DNA from: Chalciporus piperatus
Lineage: Eukaryota; Basidiomycota; Agaricomycetes; Boletales; Boletaceae
DNA length: 64,000 bases
Assembly (NCBI GenBank): GCA_038093975.1
Contig: JBBPTG010000001.1
Location: 496,001-560,000, forward strand
Direction of reading: 5' to 3'
Position numbers and translations under genes: made by a program. This document shows, one piece after another, positions 33,035 through 47,300 of the stretch. Every line of letters begins with the position of its first letter. The first letter of the stretch is position 1. The notes under the pieces were generated by a model. That model was not told the DNA's origin. It did not search any database and saw only the letters and a list, made by a program, of their open reading frames with translations.

Positions 33035-33551
33035 CGAAGGGATGAGAAGTTCGTGTTAACAATTTGGGGATGAGATTGTATGATCAAATCAAGTAGGTTT
33101 GCTGCAAGGCTTCATTGGGGGATGTCAGCGCAGGAACGGTGATACTTAAGGACAGAACAAAAGAGTTTGTTATTGACAGTAATGTGTCCGATGAGAATGT
33201 AGCCGTGACATGACCGTGTGGACTATGGTCGATCGGATCGCGTTTGGACGACGCGACCACGAGCACGAAGCACGGCGAGCGGCACAACGAGCAGCTCAAG
33301 CAGCACGTCAAGCACAGTGTAAGTAAGCATCATTGGGGAGGGGCAGGGGAATGTCAATCCCATCAGCGCCCCTCAATCATCGGCCCTGCATCATATTAGT
33401 TAGGCGAGCCACGTCGCCAAGGACCAAGTTTTTTCCTATGGAAACAGGTTCAAGTTCGCGTCCTTGACTTTCTCTTCGCTCCGTCACCCGTCGCTCTTTT
33501 TCATTTTTCGTTTCGTTCATTTTGTATGGCATACGGCAACGTCGTTGTAGG
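33035..33551. other. 517-bp intergenic region with a small open frame
   Basis: It holds the 3' end of the epimerase gene and the promoter of the DENN gene. A short Arg/Ala-rich frame at 33210-33326 (plus) is described separately. Confidence 0.5.
33210..33326 (+). CDS. Possible small Arg/Ala-rich peptide gene or leader exon
   Basis: A 38-codon frame reads MTVWTMVDRIAFGRRDHE, then an Ala/Arg/Gln helix-like stretch, and ends just after a strong GTAAGT donor at 33319. Splicing to the AG near 33366 would extend it by about 35 residues to a stop near 33450. Codon choice looks coding, but I recognise no family. It could be an upstream frame in the 5' leader of the DENN gene at 33552; joining it to that frame by the AG before 33552 gives a stop, so it is not the DENN N-terminus. 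Confidence 0.25.
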   Translation: MTVWTMVDRIAFGRRDHEHEARRAAQRAAQAARQAQCK

Positions 33552-36500
33552 ATGAGTCTTCACAAACAACCACGGAGACCGAGTGTCCAACCACCCGCCG
33601 TGGCCGCCTTTCCTTCTGTCCTCTCAATCAGCGACAAAATGCTGAGAAACAGGGTCTCAGATCAGTCTTTCTCCCGAAAATCCTCCATAAAGTCTGCTGT
33701 CAGTAGCCCTCTTCCAAACATTCACCCACCAAACATACAAAGCTCGGCAAACCACAACACAATCTCTTCCTCCTCCAACAACGACACCGACGACGCCGGT
33801 CTCGCTGACGAGCTCGACTACATCACCGTGTCAGCTCCCCCTCTAGACCCAACAAGGCTCTCTGCAGACAAGGTCGACTCCCCCAGACTCCCTCGCCAGG
33901 TTGACAAGGCTTCTCGCATCCTCGGCATCTCGCACAGAAAGTCAATGGAGCCTATCCCTGCCTCCAACAGGACATCAATCGTCTCCACTCGCTCCGTCCC
34001 AAACGCCCCCACCCAGCATACCCCCACCCTCCCCCTCACCTCCCTCTACCTTGTCTCTGGTCTCCCAAAGAACCCTCACACATGGACTCTCGCAGATCCT
34101 GATGCCGTCCTGGGTCTCCATCACTCTGAGGGCGCCGTCGCTCGCTGGTGGAGACCTGAAGTGCTCGGCAGCACCGTCTCCCCAGGTGCTGGCGGAGGTA
34201 AGAAGAAAAAGAAGAACGGCAAGGGTGAGCAAGAAATTCTAAAGGGTGCAGGTGCCCTGTCAAAGGCCGAAGTCGGCAAGATGTTGTCCAAGGCTCTCAA
34301 GGTTTACATCTCTCTCCCCTTTGCACCCCTCAAACTTACCAACTCTTCTTAGCTTTCCTTCACTCGCGAGGTCGAAATCATAGCTTCCACTCTTCAGCCT
34401 GCTAGTACTATTCACACCTTCACCTTCACTCTCCCCGCTCCGTCCACTCCGCTCGCACCAGCTCCTTCTGACGTGGGTCTACTCAGAGGCTCGGTCCTCA
34501 CAGCTGATCGTTCTTCAGCCGCGCCAACTTTTGCATACCCTTACACCGACGATCCTTTTGCCAATGCCCGTCCCTCCTCTGCATACCTTGGCCCTCCATC
34601 CGTTCTTGGTCCACATCCTGCTTCTCCTTCCTCTCCCATGTATGAAAAATCAGCAGCTAGTGGTGTGGGGAGCGGTACCGTCACCTATCACGGTGTATGC
34701 CTGACTGTTTGGAGTCATGCGGATGCTGAAAGAAGTGGTGCCATCCGAAGGACCCTCGAGGTTGGTCGCGCTAGGAAGGAAAGTGCGCAGTCTTTGGTTG
34801 CTTCTCGTCTCAAAGTCCTTCGGGGATCTCCCGGAGATCCAGGCCGCCGTGTTGGAAAACGCGGTGGACGCGGTCCATGGACCGGAACAGACGGCGAGAC
34901 CGATGGAGAAGGTGCAGAAACTGATGCCGGTGCTATAAGCGAGAGCGATTTCGATGTCGCCAGCACTGTAGGTGGCCACGGGCCTGGTGAGAGTACCCTT
35001 TTCCTTCCAGGCGACACGGTTTTCTGGCTTCCTTACGCATTATGTGAGTGCTCCACTTCGCCGTGTTGAAGATAGCTAATTCAAAGCCATACAGCGCTCG
35101 TGTCTCGTCACCCCATTTATGACCTCATGAGAGACTATCTCACACTCTCATGGGCGCGCTTTTCAAAGGACGTCCAGTCACATACCCTCCAGATCTCAAA
35201 GATTCTTGCGCATCCTGCCCCGCGCGCCGGTGAGCTCATCAAGCTTGATGCATCCCTCGCCCCTGTAGCAGGCCGCTCGGGCAGTGCTTCTGGTAGTGCT
35301 ACCAGTGACGATACCAGTCTTGAGGTCATTGCAAGGTTCCCAGGAGGTCTTGATTTCGGCAGGGGTTTGGTTGACATCAACTTCACGATGTGGCCCTTGT
35401 TCAAATGTTTGAATATTGATAATGTATTGACTGCCTGCGAGGTGCGCTGTATTGTCCGGAATTGTCGTCGTCTAATCTCACCCATTTACCCCAAGATCGC
35501 ATTGGCCCCTACAGGTCGTGTTCTCTTCTACTCTCGCTATCCTGCGATGCTCGGTGTAGGTGTCCAGCCTCTCTTCACTGCGTGTACTGACTAGTTCCTT
35601 GGCCAGATTGCGGTATCTACCACTAAATACCTCGTTGAATTGCGTGGGTGGAACGGTATTGCTCTTCCTTCCGTCCATGCGAGAGATGCGAAGATCTATA
35701 TCGATGATCCTGGCCCTTGGATATTCGGCCTAGCGACTGAGGCAAGATACAGCGTTCGCCCTGCTCCAGAAGTTTGTGTGGTCGATTTGTACGTATTGTC
35801 TTTCCTCTATGCAAATTCTCGTCATCAGCCATACTGCGGAAATAGGGATATCAACTATTTGAGCTGCCCCTCGCCACCTCCCGGCATTGTCTCAACCAAG
35901 CAGCAGCGGGAGAAGTACAGACAACGGTTGCTTGCCGCCTTTGAGCCGCACTACCACCCAGATCATGGTGTCCCGTCGTGCGTCCGCTTACCGATTCTTC
36001 GTGGTGTCTGAGCTTGATCCTTTGATGACAGTGAATTCAAGGAAGCCTTCCCCGCAGGTCGGTTCCGCCCGGTATGCAAGGTTCAGGCTAAGAGAGGTGG
36101 TGAGATGGCTGCCGTCGCCGATACTATCAAGCCTCCCGAATGGTGGCATTCTACGCGCATCATTCAAGCCTTTGATGTCGTGCTTGAGGACAAGGTAGAT
36201 CGATATAGGGGGGATCAGACTGGTTGTGCTAACTCTCGTTATATAGTTCAGGAAACCTTCGCTACTGAAACGTATTTCCTCCTTCGGTACTGCGCGTCGT
36301 CTTCCACAACTTTCAGCCGCCGAGCAGCACATTCAGCTCTCCATCCGTAAACGCGCTACTGCTTTCGTGGATGCGCGAGATGACCTCGAGACGAAGATTG
36401 GTCGTCTCTCTCGTCGTCTCAACTTCCTCATGACTGAGGCTGACTTATGGAGGGATAAGTTCGTGACGTTCGAACAGTACGCCGAAAAATTAAGCGTGGA

Positions 36501-38096
36501 GGCCGATCAATTGAGGAACAAGATTGGCAAGGAGCAGAGGGAGACCAAGCGATTGAGTGGACTCGTCACTCTCACAGCGGCGGAGAAAGCCAAATTACAA
36601 ACCCGTGAGTGATTCGGTCTTGTCACTTGGGTCACACGACCAACTGAGCACACTGTTAGGTCTCGCCGATACCGAGCACGCACACAAAGACGCGCTCGTC
36701 GAGCTGGAACGCATGCGTGAAACTATGGAACGCATGGAAGAGGAACGTGCAGAGATGGTCGCCGAAGTAGAGGCGCAGATCGAGCGTGCCCTTGCATCCA
36801 TGGCTGTCGACATCGACGAATCCGACTACGGTGGGGAGCTCTCATCTCGCCCTGGTTCACGCATGTCGGCGTCCGCGAGGTCCGCAAGGTCTGCCAGTGG
36901 AACTCGTTCGAGGCGGACTAGCGATGCCGTGAAAAGTGTTACTCACGAGAGTGGCGGATCACGTTTGCGAAGCTTTAGCACAGAATCGACTCTTGCAGAG
37001 GCTTACGAGCGGGACATGGACGACACACTGGTCGCTAGCAAGCCTGAACGGGAGACTAACACCATCCCCGAGGAAGAGGCACCCGTATCACCGACGAAGA
37101 AGAAGAGGTTCTCAGCGACGCAGTCTGAGGTTGTGCAGGATGGTATGATGGCTGTTGACGAAGGTATCAGCGAACGTAGCGATAAGATCGCACAGAAGGT
37201 CATGCAGATTCAGCAAAAGGTTGTTCACATGTTTCCGTTGCTTATCGCTTGCTGACTCGCAGTGTTGGTAGTTGGAAACTGCATTGGCATCAGAGCGTAT
37301 TCAAGACTGGAAAAAGAGGTCCGTATCTGCTGGACACCGGAGTACGGGTTCGGATTATGCCACCGACGAACGTGAGGAGAGTTCAGATGCTGCGGTGCCC
37401 GTCTGCCCCCGCCCACCTCGGGGTACCAAGCTCGTTAACAACCCTCCCGCCAAGGCCAAACGCAGGGAGCGTAGTGACACTGCATCCACGAATCAGACAG
37501 GCACTGGTACTACCACTCGCCACTCTCTGGACACCATTGCCTCGTCAGCGACACCGCGCCATTCGGCTACCCCCCACCGCTCACCCACTCCTCAGGACAA
37601 GATCCCAGGACAATTTGAGTCCGGGATCGAGAGCCCCGATGTAACGACGCCTACTACCGAGATACCCCAGGTGGTGATCAGTAAACCTTTACGGAAAGTC
37701 GCATCCGGAGCTTCTTTGTCTGCACTCTCACCGGAGGCGGCGACTACTGCGCCGACCACCCCTGCCCTGACACCAGCTATGACTGCCACGACTGATGACT
37801 CTGACACCGAGTTCCAGAGTGCTTACTCCACGAGTCCACGGGACAGCTACGGTAGCTTCGAGAGCAAGAAGGCGATCCACCCCGACTCCGACGACTCCGG
37901 AACATCTACAGATCAAGATTATGGCGTGCAGACGATGCATGTGACAGAATTCACCAAAATGCCTACGAGGGCACGGATTTCTAGTACAGCAACAGCAGTA
38001 CCCCACTCGCAGACAAGCCCCACGCTGTCCGACGTTACTGCTGTGCCGGGCGGACGTGGTTTCGCCACACGTTCTCGTCAAGGGTCAACCGCCTAA
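33552..38096 (+). CDS. DENN-domain protein (Rab GEF-like)
   Basis: Ten exons (33552-34301, 34353-35043, 35095-35441, 35496-35555, 35607-35788, 35846-35977, 36032-36194, 36247-36604, 36660-37219, 37272-38096) give 1,355 residues. The N-terminal 250 residues are disordered. The uDENN part holds TYHGVCLTVWSHADAE and the cDENN part holds TVFWLPYALSLVSRHPIYDL, WPLFKCLNIDNVLTACEIAL, PTGRVLFYSRYPAMLG and PWIFGLATEARYS. A coiled coil follows (DDLETKIGRLSRRLNFLMTE; MEEERAEMVAEVEAQIERAL), then a Ser/Thr-rich tail. DENN proteins are exchange factors for Rab GTPases in vesicle traffic; the Rab partner is unknown. Its N-terminus begins at the first in-frame ATG after an in-frame stop-rich leader. Confidence 0.88.
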
Positions 38097-38344
38097 TTAG
38101 CTTTTCGTCGAGAATATACCCCCAGATCCAGATATCATATCATTATCATCGGGATACAGTCACCGTCCGGTCGTTACACCACACGCCCATTTCCTACACT
38201 TATTGCGCTCGTATTTGTTCACGGATATCTCATTGTTCAGCTTCGGTGCATATATTACAATTTACCCAGGGTAAAAGGATTACAACACATTACACAGTTA
38301 CTAGCTATTCAACATTCTATCCATTGCTTGATTCACAGTACATG

Positions 38345-41300
38345 TTAATTGTCCATTCTACGCCGATTATTGAATGCTTTCACTACAGATGCAAGTTGTC
38401 CAAAGAACCACGCTCGAGCATTCTTGTCGGGTATCAGTACGAACTTGTCATGTTCCTTGCCTGATTTATGGGAGAACCGAATACCGTTGTCCTCGGTGGT
38501 GATTCCCTGCACCAAGGTCAAGGGCAGGTCCCATTCGAGGCGCAACCTCTTGGACCAGAATGACAACACCCTTGAGGAGGTCAATAAAACGACGTTGTCA
38601 CCACCTGTAACGTCTGTCCAGGCATTCAACGACCAGAGCCAAGGACGATATCGCCGCTTACCGATATGGGCAACATAACACTCGTTTCTATAGGCTCCTT
38701 GCTCCACGTCTCTCATCCAATACTGACCGAGTGCCTCGCGACTAGAAAATGGCTGCAGTAATGCTACATGAGGTAAATACAACGTGAAGGCACAAAAGAC
38801 ATACCACCAATACGCCGTCCGGAGGGACATGTCTCGGCTGTGATGAAGATTTAGACTTTTGTTAGTATCATTGTTCCAGTGTTACCCACCGGTCTGATAC
38901 GATCCCTCTCCGGCTTATCAAAAACAGTCGTGGTGTTTCGTATTCCTGACCGACATCAGTTCACGCAAAATATACCAGCCGGCAAATTTAGCTACCTTCA
39001 GAGACATTTGACGCAAGATCAAACACACCCACAGCGGGTTTGGTCAATGCACTGTTACCATCCTCCATCAGACCGAATCAAGTCGCGTAAAAAGTGGACA
39101 TACCCAACCAAGCCCTTGCCTATGCCTTTGAAGAATCCAATTGCACCTTCTGTCTCTGCTCCTTGAATGGGCTTGGTCTGGGATAATATGAGCATTCATT
39201 AACGTCTAGTGGATTCGGGCTGCGCACAACAATCCCCTCCATCGCACTGACGACGCTACTGGCAAAGGCTTCGCCACCGGCAGCTACGCCATAGCTAACA
39301 AGAGGTCAGAACCAGAAGGCACAAGGGAATATCACATACATGGCGTGACGAGGTCGATTACGCCGTTGCGATATTTTGCGTTGTGCTTGATATTCCGCAT
39401 CAAAGGTTGCAGCCGACAAGCCTAAAACTCCCGAGTCGGAAATGTAACCCACGCAGAGTGAGGTTGTCGTACCTTTGCCCACACTGCTTGTGAACTTGGT
39501 GACGCTATCTGAGAGACCGAAGACTGTCTTCTTGACAAAACTCGCAGCACCCTGCTGTGGAGTCAGTACACTTGTTTGCGTTGCTAAACTGGTGACCAAT
39601 CATCACCTTCGCGAGTCCGATGCCCAATTCCTTGTTTCCATGCATGACGACGCCATGATATGGAGCGTAAAAGATGTCCGCGACGCCAGAACTCACATTC
39701 GTGAAGAGACCCACGGGGTTTCCTATAAAATCAGCGGAACCAAGAATGCGATACACCTGCCGCAGAACATCCTGGCGGTAGTGATATGTGATGCGGTTTT
39801 GCAGATCAGGGATGGTCAACCGCATATCGGTGATAGCGAGAGCGTTTAGCTCGAGAGGAGCATCGTTCACGTTTCCCAGTGTCATGGTGAGCGCATTGAC
39901 GACCACTGCCAAGGGGTTCCGATTGCTCAACCTATAATGGATGTGAATATAGAAACAATTTAGGCGTTATTTGCAACTCACTTCTCTTCACTGCTGATCC
40001 TTTCAGTCCGCATGAACGACAGTGTGAGCTGAATGGGGTGTAACTGGAGCACCTCGAAGTACACATCTTGTCCAGGTGCAATTGGCTGTGGATCAGGGAT
40101 ATCCTCCGGATACTGTATCAGTGAGCTTGGGTGCAAAATGAGACTTGATCCTGGAGCTGCTTACTAGGAACTTACTCTTCGGTGTTCTCTTCCCACGAAG
40201 CGCCTTTCACTTGCGTGAGATCATATATTGCAAATAGGAAATCCTCATCCGCCTCGATGGTCAACGCTTGGAGCAGGATTGAGCAGTACTTGACAAAGAG
40301 GACGCCATGCTCTGCAGAGAACTTCAGAACAAATCAACCCTCTTTCCAGAGCTTGCGTACCTTGATCTTTCAGCCAGACAACAGATGCCTGAATTGTTGG
40401 CGGCGCAGCTGCCAGTCCGCTAGCCTCCCTGGAAACAGGACTCGGTTGTAGGAGAACAGGGTATAGAGCATCGTGGAGTTGGTTGTCGATTTGTAAAGAT
40501 CCGCAAGATATAGTGACCGCTTGCGAAACGGGGGTATTGTTGTACTCAAAGCGTAAGGATTCCATTGATGCATAGACGACCTCAACCATTTTGCGGTTTA
40601 GCAGGGATATTCCTATTCCTGCGAGATCGACATCGATCTTCAGGGTAGGTATAGCCTCCTCTGATATGGCTTCAAAGGCCTCGATGCTTCCGAGTGTATC
40701 CGATCGGGATAATGAGTTCGCTATTCGATGCTTGGGCTTGTAAAGACTGCGCTCTGCGACGTAGTGTGTGATTCGCAGCACTTGCTTGTGGCGGTCCGCT
40801 CGCACATCCAGCGAAACGGCGCGTGCTCGTTGCCTCTCCTGAGCTGCAATCAGCAATGGAGACACCACAACGATGGAGACTAACCTGAAATTTGAATGGA
40901 ACAAGGACTCCGATTTCCATAATGTCAACTGCACGCCGGGCGTCGTTGATCATCAACATGAGCCTTTTCTCTCTCGCGGCGGGCTGATCCCAAGCGTACT
41001 GCGTGACTGAATGTGGTGCGAGCTTGTATCGTGGGACGCTAGACTTCACCGCGTCCATTTCGTTCCGGCCAGAGTCCTGAAAACAGTCATAACTCAGCAC
41101 AACCCATATGAATATGAAGTTACCCATTGGCAAATGAAAACAGCGTGGTCACTCTCGTTTTCTATTTCGAAAGGCCATCCATCTGCTTGCACGAAAGTCA
41201 CGAAGATGGTTGACCCATCAATTTTGATGTCGGCTGTGACAATGACTGTCTGGTTCTCGTCCGATGCGCTTGGTACACGCAGATGTACACTGCCGATGTC

Positions 41301-44300
41301 TTGCATGTTGATCGGGGAAGACCTGCCAGTGATTTTTAAAATTAACAAAAAAACAAAAAGAAATTGTCCGAAACAAACTACACACCATCGTGCATTGAGA
41401 CCAGTGCATGCGATGGTGAGAAGACTTTCCTCGCCCGCGCGCATGATCTGCAAGGCGGTACGTGCACCGGGATCGAGTACAGCTCGACCACGAAGCAGCC
41501 CCTTATATTCACGGTATTGGAGTGCGTAGGGAAGGTCGTTCTTCAGTACAAAGCGAGGTGCAATCGTGATCACTTTGGTGAGTTTATACTTGCCCAACCC
41601 TTCGGTCCACGACAGACCGAAATGGTACTCTTCATCCTTTTGCTTCGTAGACGGTATCACCATCTCTGCATCAGCGGCAGTTGCCTCTAGGCTGAATACC
41701 TTTGAGCGTTGTGAGATCATCAGTACTCATACGATGCCAGAGTACAAGGGGGATTCCATACATTTGACCAACCCGATTCTCCAACTTTGAAGACGAATGC
41801 GTGGGCATTTTCTTGAGGATGGGACAGCACTGTCTGGAGTATGAGAGAACTGGATATAGCGAAGGGAGAAAACCTACGGAATGGCACAGGGGTTGCAAGA
41901 ACATCTAGGGAAAACGTAGGAGAATGTAACACCCGAGCATCTTAATAAGTGCTTACCAGGCTGTGTTTCACCAGCAACATCCAAAGGTGACGTGGCGCGA
42001 TTGGATCTGGCTGTCTTTACATAGAATGGCAATCTCGACTTGTTCAGGACAAGATAGGGACAGTAGATCTGCACTTTGAAGGCTCCGCCAGACTCAGGAT
42101 ATCGGCTGGCTGCAAGTTAGATTACTGCACTTTGGACCGATGCTGAAATCACGTACACATAGTTAAGACTCAGGTGGAGTTTACGATTGCTTCGGTCACG
42201 AAGGGTCAGCCTTGATTCAATGTCAAAGTCAGATTGACGGTCTGTATTGATGATAGCGAAGTCACTGGGCCCAAAGACTGCAATAACCGTTAGCGTTACC
42301 AAATCACGATTTCGGTGTCATCACCTGTATCTTGCACCTCCACATTGAGTAAAATAAGATGGTCCAATTCCACCGAATGAACTGGCATAATGCCGCCCTG
42401 CCGTAGGTAGCTCTTCCAATTTTGGTTGGCATCTTTGTCGTAGATGCGGTATTGGAGATTGTAGGGCAACAAATTCTCTAATTCGATTGGAGCACGAAGC
42501 TTGAGTCTGATCTTGGGAGATTTCCTGTGACAACCATCAGAGCAGTTAAGGAGTGCGAAACAAGACTTACCGTGCAACGGTGTCGTTCGAATCGGCCTGT
42601 ACCCATGCTTGGAAGCGGAAGGGTTCCTCTCGTTGGTCATTGTGCGGACAGTTGATGGAAAGGGATTTCTTTGTGACGAGATCCTCGAATCGCAGAGACG
42701 AGCACCAGCGATAGCCAAAACCCTCTGTAAGGGGACGAGATGAGTCACAAAGCATCTTCCGACAAGTAGTTCTTACGATCTGGTTGGAGTCGAACCCTGT
42801 TCTGCGTGACAGCTTCAATGGGTAGTGCATAATCTTTGCCAGGAGCTTTATTGCCGTGAGTACGATTATCACAGGATGCGACAGAGGGACTGACCAATCT
42901 TCTCGACCGAATACACAGGATGCCCAGTGTGGTCCACTAACATGAGCTCCAAGGGGTAGAACGTTTGGTTCTCCACCAGATAAGTCGAGCGTAGTGTCAC
43001 AACTTTGACATTGTTTTCCACAGTCACCACACATAGTAACCGATCGTTGTACTTCTCTCCCCGCGGCCGAAGCGAGAAGGTAAACTCACCCTCCCTGTCG
43101 ACGGGGATACCGCGAAGAGCTTCCCAGGGCTTCCCAACAATTTGGACGCCAATATTGTGTTGGGATACCGAGCCATGCTGAACAGCGGTCAGCGCGCACC
43201 TTGGAATTTTCGTTTGGACCTACCTCCCGCGTCTTTTTCCAGTCGTCAAAACGCCAGTCAATCACTTGATCATGGTCAAGCTTGACCGCGTTGCTCTCTT
43301 GTATCCCACTGCTGGTGTCGTTGTCTGACCATACGAAAAGCGGAGAACCCGTGCGATTACGGATATGGTAAGGGGCATAGCTTCCGCGAGCTTTCTGCAG
43401 AACTCTCTCCCCTTCCTTCCCCCACATGTTTACGAAGGTTATCGCAAGCTCAGCAAATGTGGTACTGAGATTGAGGTCCAGGCGCTCACGGGCAGCCATA
43501 GAAACCTTGAGGGGACTCGTGGGTTGCTCCTTGTCTAGCTAGAAGCGAATTCGGTTAGCACAAAATACCCAACCCATCACTTGGGAAAAGTACCGAAAGT
43601 GTGAACTTCCAGGGGTCAATCACTAGTCAAATGTCAACCGTAGAATTAAGATGAAGGAAATGGAAATCGTACAAGGTTCCCAATGCGAATTTGTAAGATT
43701 CCAATAGTTGATCTCTGTTTCCAGCACGGTGGATACCTGCAACTGAATCGACAATGTCAACGAGTGTTCTGGCCTTGTTGCAACGAAACCTTACCCCTGT
43801 CGACCAGTCCTTAGCCATCATGAGGCACGGCTTCACGTTAAACTGAAGCAAAGGTTGTTCATGCAGATCCCCGATTAGAATCAATCTGAACCCGTCGATG
43901 TTTCCTTTCATCTGCAGAGGCAGTGTTAATTACTTGCCAACATACGCATAACGAGGTCCATACCTCCTCTTTCGACATGATAATCCGTGCTTTCCCCAGC
44001 CTCCGTTGCGCAACTGCAACAGATGCCGAAGTTATAGACCGGAGAGTTTGAGTATGGGTGTCCGAAGATTGTTTGGCATCTGAGGAGATGTTCCCCTGAG
44101 TCTTTGCATACAGGTCAAGGGCTTTCGTGGCGATCGCGGTGACGAGCATTATATCCCGGTACGATGCACGGAAAACTAGCTCCGTAGAAGAGGCTTGCAT
44201 AGAGATAAGTTGTTCTCGTTCTGAGGACCGACTGTCCAGGGAAAACGTCAGGTCGACATCGTCCAAAAAGCGTACGGTGTCTGAATCGGCTCCCATCCGG

Positions 44301-47300
44301 ATTAATGACATCCCAAGTCGATTCACACTCAATGCCACAATGCCCTGCGCTTAGTCAGTATCCTGCCTGTAGGGAAACTCCAGTGGTACTGACCTGTTGA
44401 GACAATAAAATCTGACTTATATGAAGTCTGATAGCTTGGGAATAGGCATCGGCCTCGTTCTCAAGCATGCTGATGGAAATATCGTGAAGCTCGATTCGTA
44501 AGTCGGTGGCAGACCGCGGCGACCCTTCCTTTTGACCCTCCGCTCTGCCGTTTCCGTCCGAGGACTTCGTACTTGCAGGACCACTGGTAAAGAACGACAG
44601 AAGTGAGAATACAGGCTCCAACGCAAAGATGATGTGGGGTGAGTCGATTGTTACGAGAGCCAGGGAGGAGACTCCAGAAGAAGTGTACAAGACCATGAAT
44701 TGATTCCGTTCATGCTCAGCAGCAGGGACGATTTCCCTGAATTTAGATGGACCTGGTCTGGTGTTGCTCATGGTGAATGATCGCAAGACCAGCTGGACCT
44801 CGGTAGCTCCGTCCGATATGGACTTGTAGCGGAGGCTGACGTCATTGAGGGCAAAGCGTGCAATTCCGTGATCTCGAAGAGTTGCCTCGACGGTCGCCTC
44901 TTTGTCGTACAGGTGAAGTTTGACGGATGCCACGGATGCCACCAAGTCGATGGTCGTCCATGGCCGAGTGCCATTAAGGGTTAACGGTAAACGGATTTCG
45001 GGCTCGAGGTTGACACGTGAACTTTGTGCTCCTAGAGGGAGTGATCCATCATTTCCGAGATTTGAGCTGGATGTCACAACAGAAGTAGCCTGGGCGCTGC
45101 CTTCAGGAGCACCAGCAAGGACTCGTGGTATTGATGAGGCCAGTCCAATGAGGATTTCGTATTGAACTTGCGTCAGGTATAGCTTTATATCAGAGATCTT
45201 GATGGCGACCTGGTACTCCATGTTATCAAGACATCAAAATACAGACATCCAAGGCTCACTTGAGTATCCGGGGGAACATTATCTTGAGAGTGTTCGATGT
45301 TCGTGGTTTGAAGAATGTCCGCGACGATATTGATGTCGTCGACGATCTTTAGCCGGGACAACTTTCCATCATAGTATACGTCTGACGCGAGCTGCACGCC
45401 CTTAAGGCTGGCCGTGATTGTGTTGGAATTCCCCTCGTACGAATTGCGTGCGAATACCTCTCCAAGGCGCATCGTTAAAATATCAGGGAGGACGGTAGGG
45501 TCAGAGGGGAAAATGATGATGGGTGTCTTCACGGATATCTCGAATTGCATACGCTCGATTTCGGAGGCTTTCTGCACAGCTGCATCACGAGCTGCATCGT
45601 ACAGAATCTTGAGTTTGGCGAGCTTTGTCACAAAAAGATAGATGTCGTGAAGCGGTTGCTCAAGGAAGTGTACTTTGAGTGAAGCCGCGGCCAAATAAAC
45701 GGAGGACTTGATACCAGCATAGCCTTCCTCTTCGGGGTCATATGTCTGATATCTGAATTCGGCAAAATTGCTACCCTCGATGGATAGGAGTTGCTTGAAC
45801 ACCGGTCGACAGACATCCACAGAGCGATCATCGCTCAAGGCTAGACTCCCCAGACGAGCTGTAATGCGCATGGTGCTTGGTCTTAGCAACATGAGGACGG
45901 ATGCCGTCGATAAGGAGAGAGTCGCCAAGCTGGCCATGTCGTTGATCAACGCAACTATTCGCGGCAGTTAATACGGAGTTTGCGCCCAGATGCAACATCG
46001 TTTACCTTGGATTTTATCAAGCTTGACTGCTATGCGGATGGTACTGCTAGATTGCGGCTGTATCTCGATGACTCCCTTAGATTCCAGGTTTGAAACAGGC
46101 GTTGGTTGGGTGTCTTGCGGAACAAAGGTAGTCATGAGGAAATCGTAGAGGGAAATTACGGGCTCTGGTGCCGCGTTGAAAACGAAGGTTGACAGTCGAA
46201 TGTCGACGCTTTGCTCAGTGTTATCGTAAACTGTAGAGAACTCCGGTGATTGTTTCTGAACGCGCATATATGAGACTGAGAGTAGATCCTTGTCCCCAAC
46301 ATCGTCTGCGTGCTCAGACGAAATGAAACGGATCGGATCTCTACCCATCTGCACGATGTTCATCATCAAAGCTCTTTGTTGACCATCAGCTCGAATCTAG
46401 CCTCAACACGGTGGAGCTCACTTAAGATTGACATCCACAGTCAGATTGTATTTGAGGAGCGCAAAATCCAGCCGGAAGTGCTGAAATGTGACATCTCCAA
46501 GTAGCTTCTCGGTCCCGTCTGTACTTGACCGCGAAATCGATGCACGCAAATTGTCGACCGCGAAACCGAAATCAAAAATATGCTGTCGAAGCTCTAGATC
46601 CTGGACGCACGTTAGCGAGACCTTTAGACAGACTGAAGGTAAGTACCTCTGGAGTCCCGTCGCTCGCCTCAAAGAAGATTTCTTCACGGTTGGTGGAGGC
46701 GTGTTCGGCGTCAGATTGGGAATCGTCAATGCTGTATTCCAACCCTGTCGAAGCGAAAAGGCGGGCGGGCAACGGCAACCTAATGGGTTCCCGCTCAACG
46801 CGGATGGGGAGCTTTTGACTGGGTTGCTTGTCCGATTCTTCGCCAAACTGTGGGATGGTAACATCAATTAACCGCATTAACGTTCGGTACTTCGCATCCG
46901 AGAAATTGAGATGCAGGCTTGGAAGTTTCCCCCGAACTTTGAATCGGGCGATATTGAGAGCAGTTGGAACTATGGAGTTTTGCACTTGGAGCTCGATGTC
47001 AGCGCGCTCGAGGAGATGGAGGTAATCGCCGGTTTTTGACGTCAGAGCGTCGCGGCACGCCTGGAGGTTCGCGCCAACGATGAACTATCGTGGGTTAGAC
47101 GGGAAGGACGATAACGACTAAATTAAAAATCACCTGCGCTGATTCCAACTTGAGCAGCATCTTATCATACATCAGCGATTCCAGTCGTTGATAATCTGCT
47201 TCGCTATACTGTTGATTCTTCTTTGCCTGAAGTTCTTGCATGGCATCTTTATCGGCTAGGTCACTCTCAATGGAGATGTGCCCAGCATCGATGATGAGGT

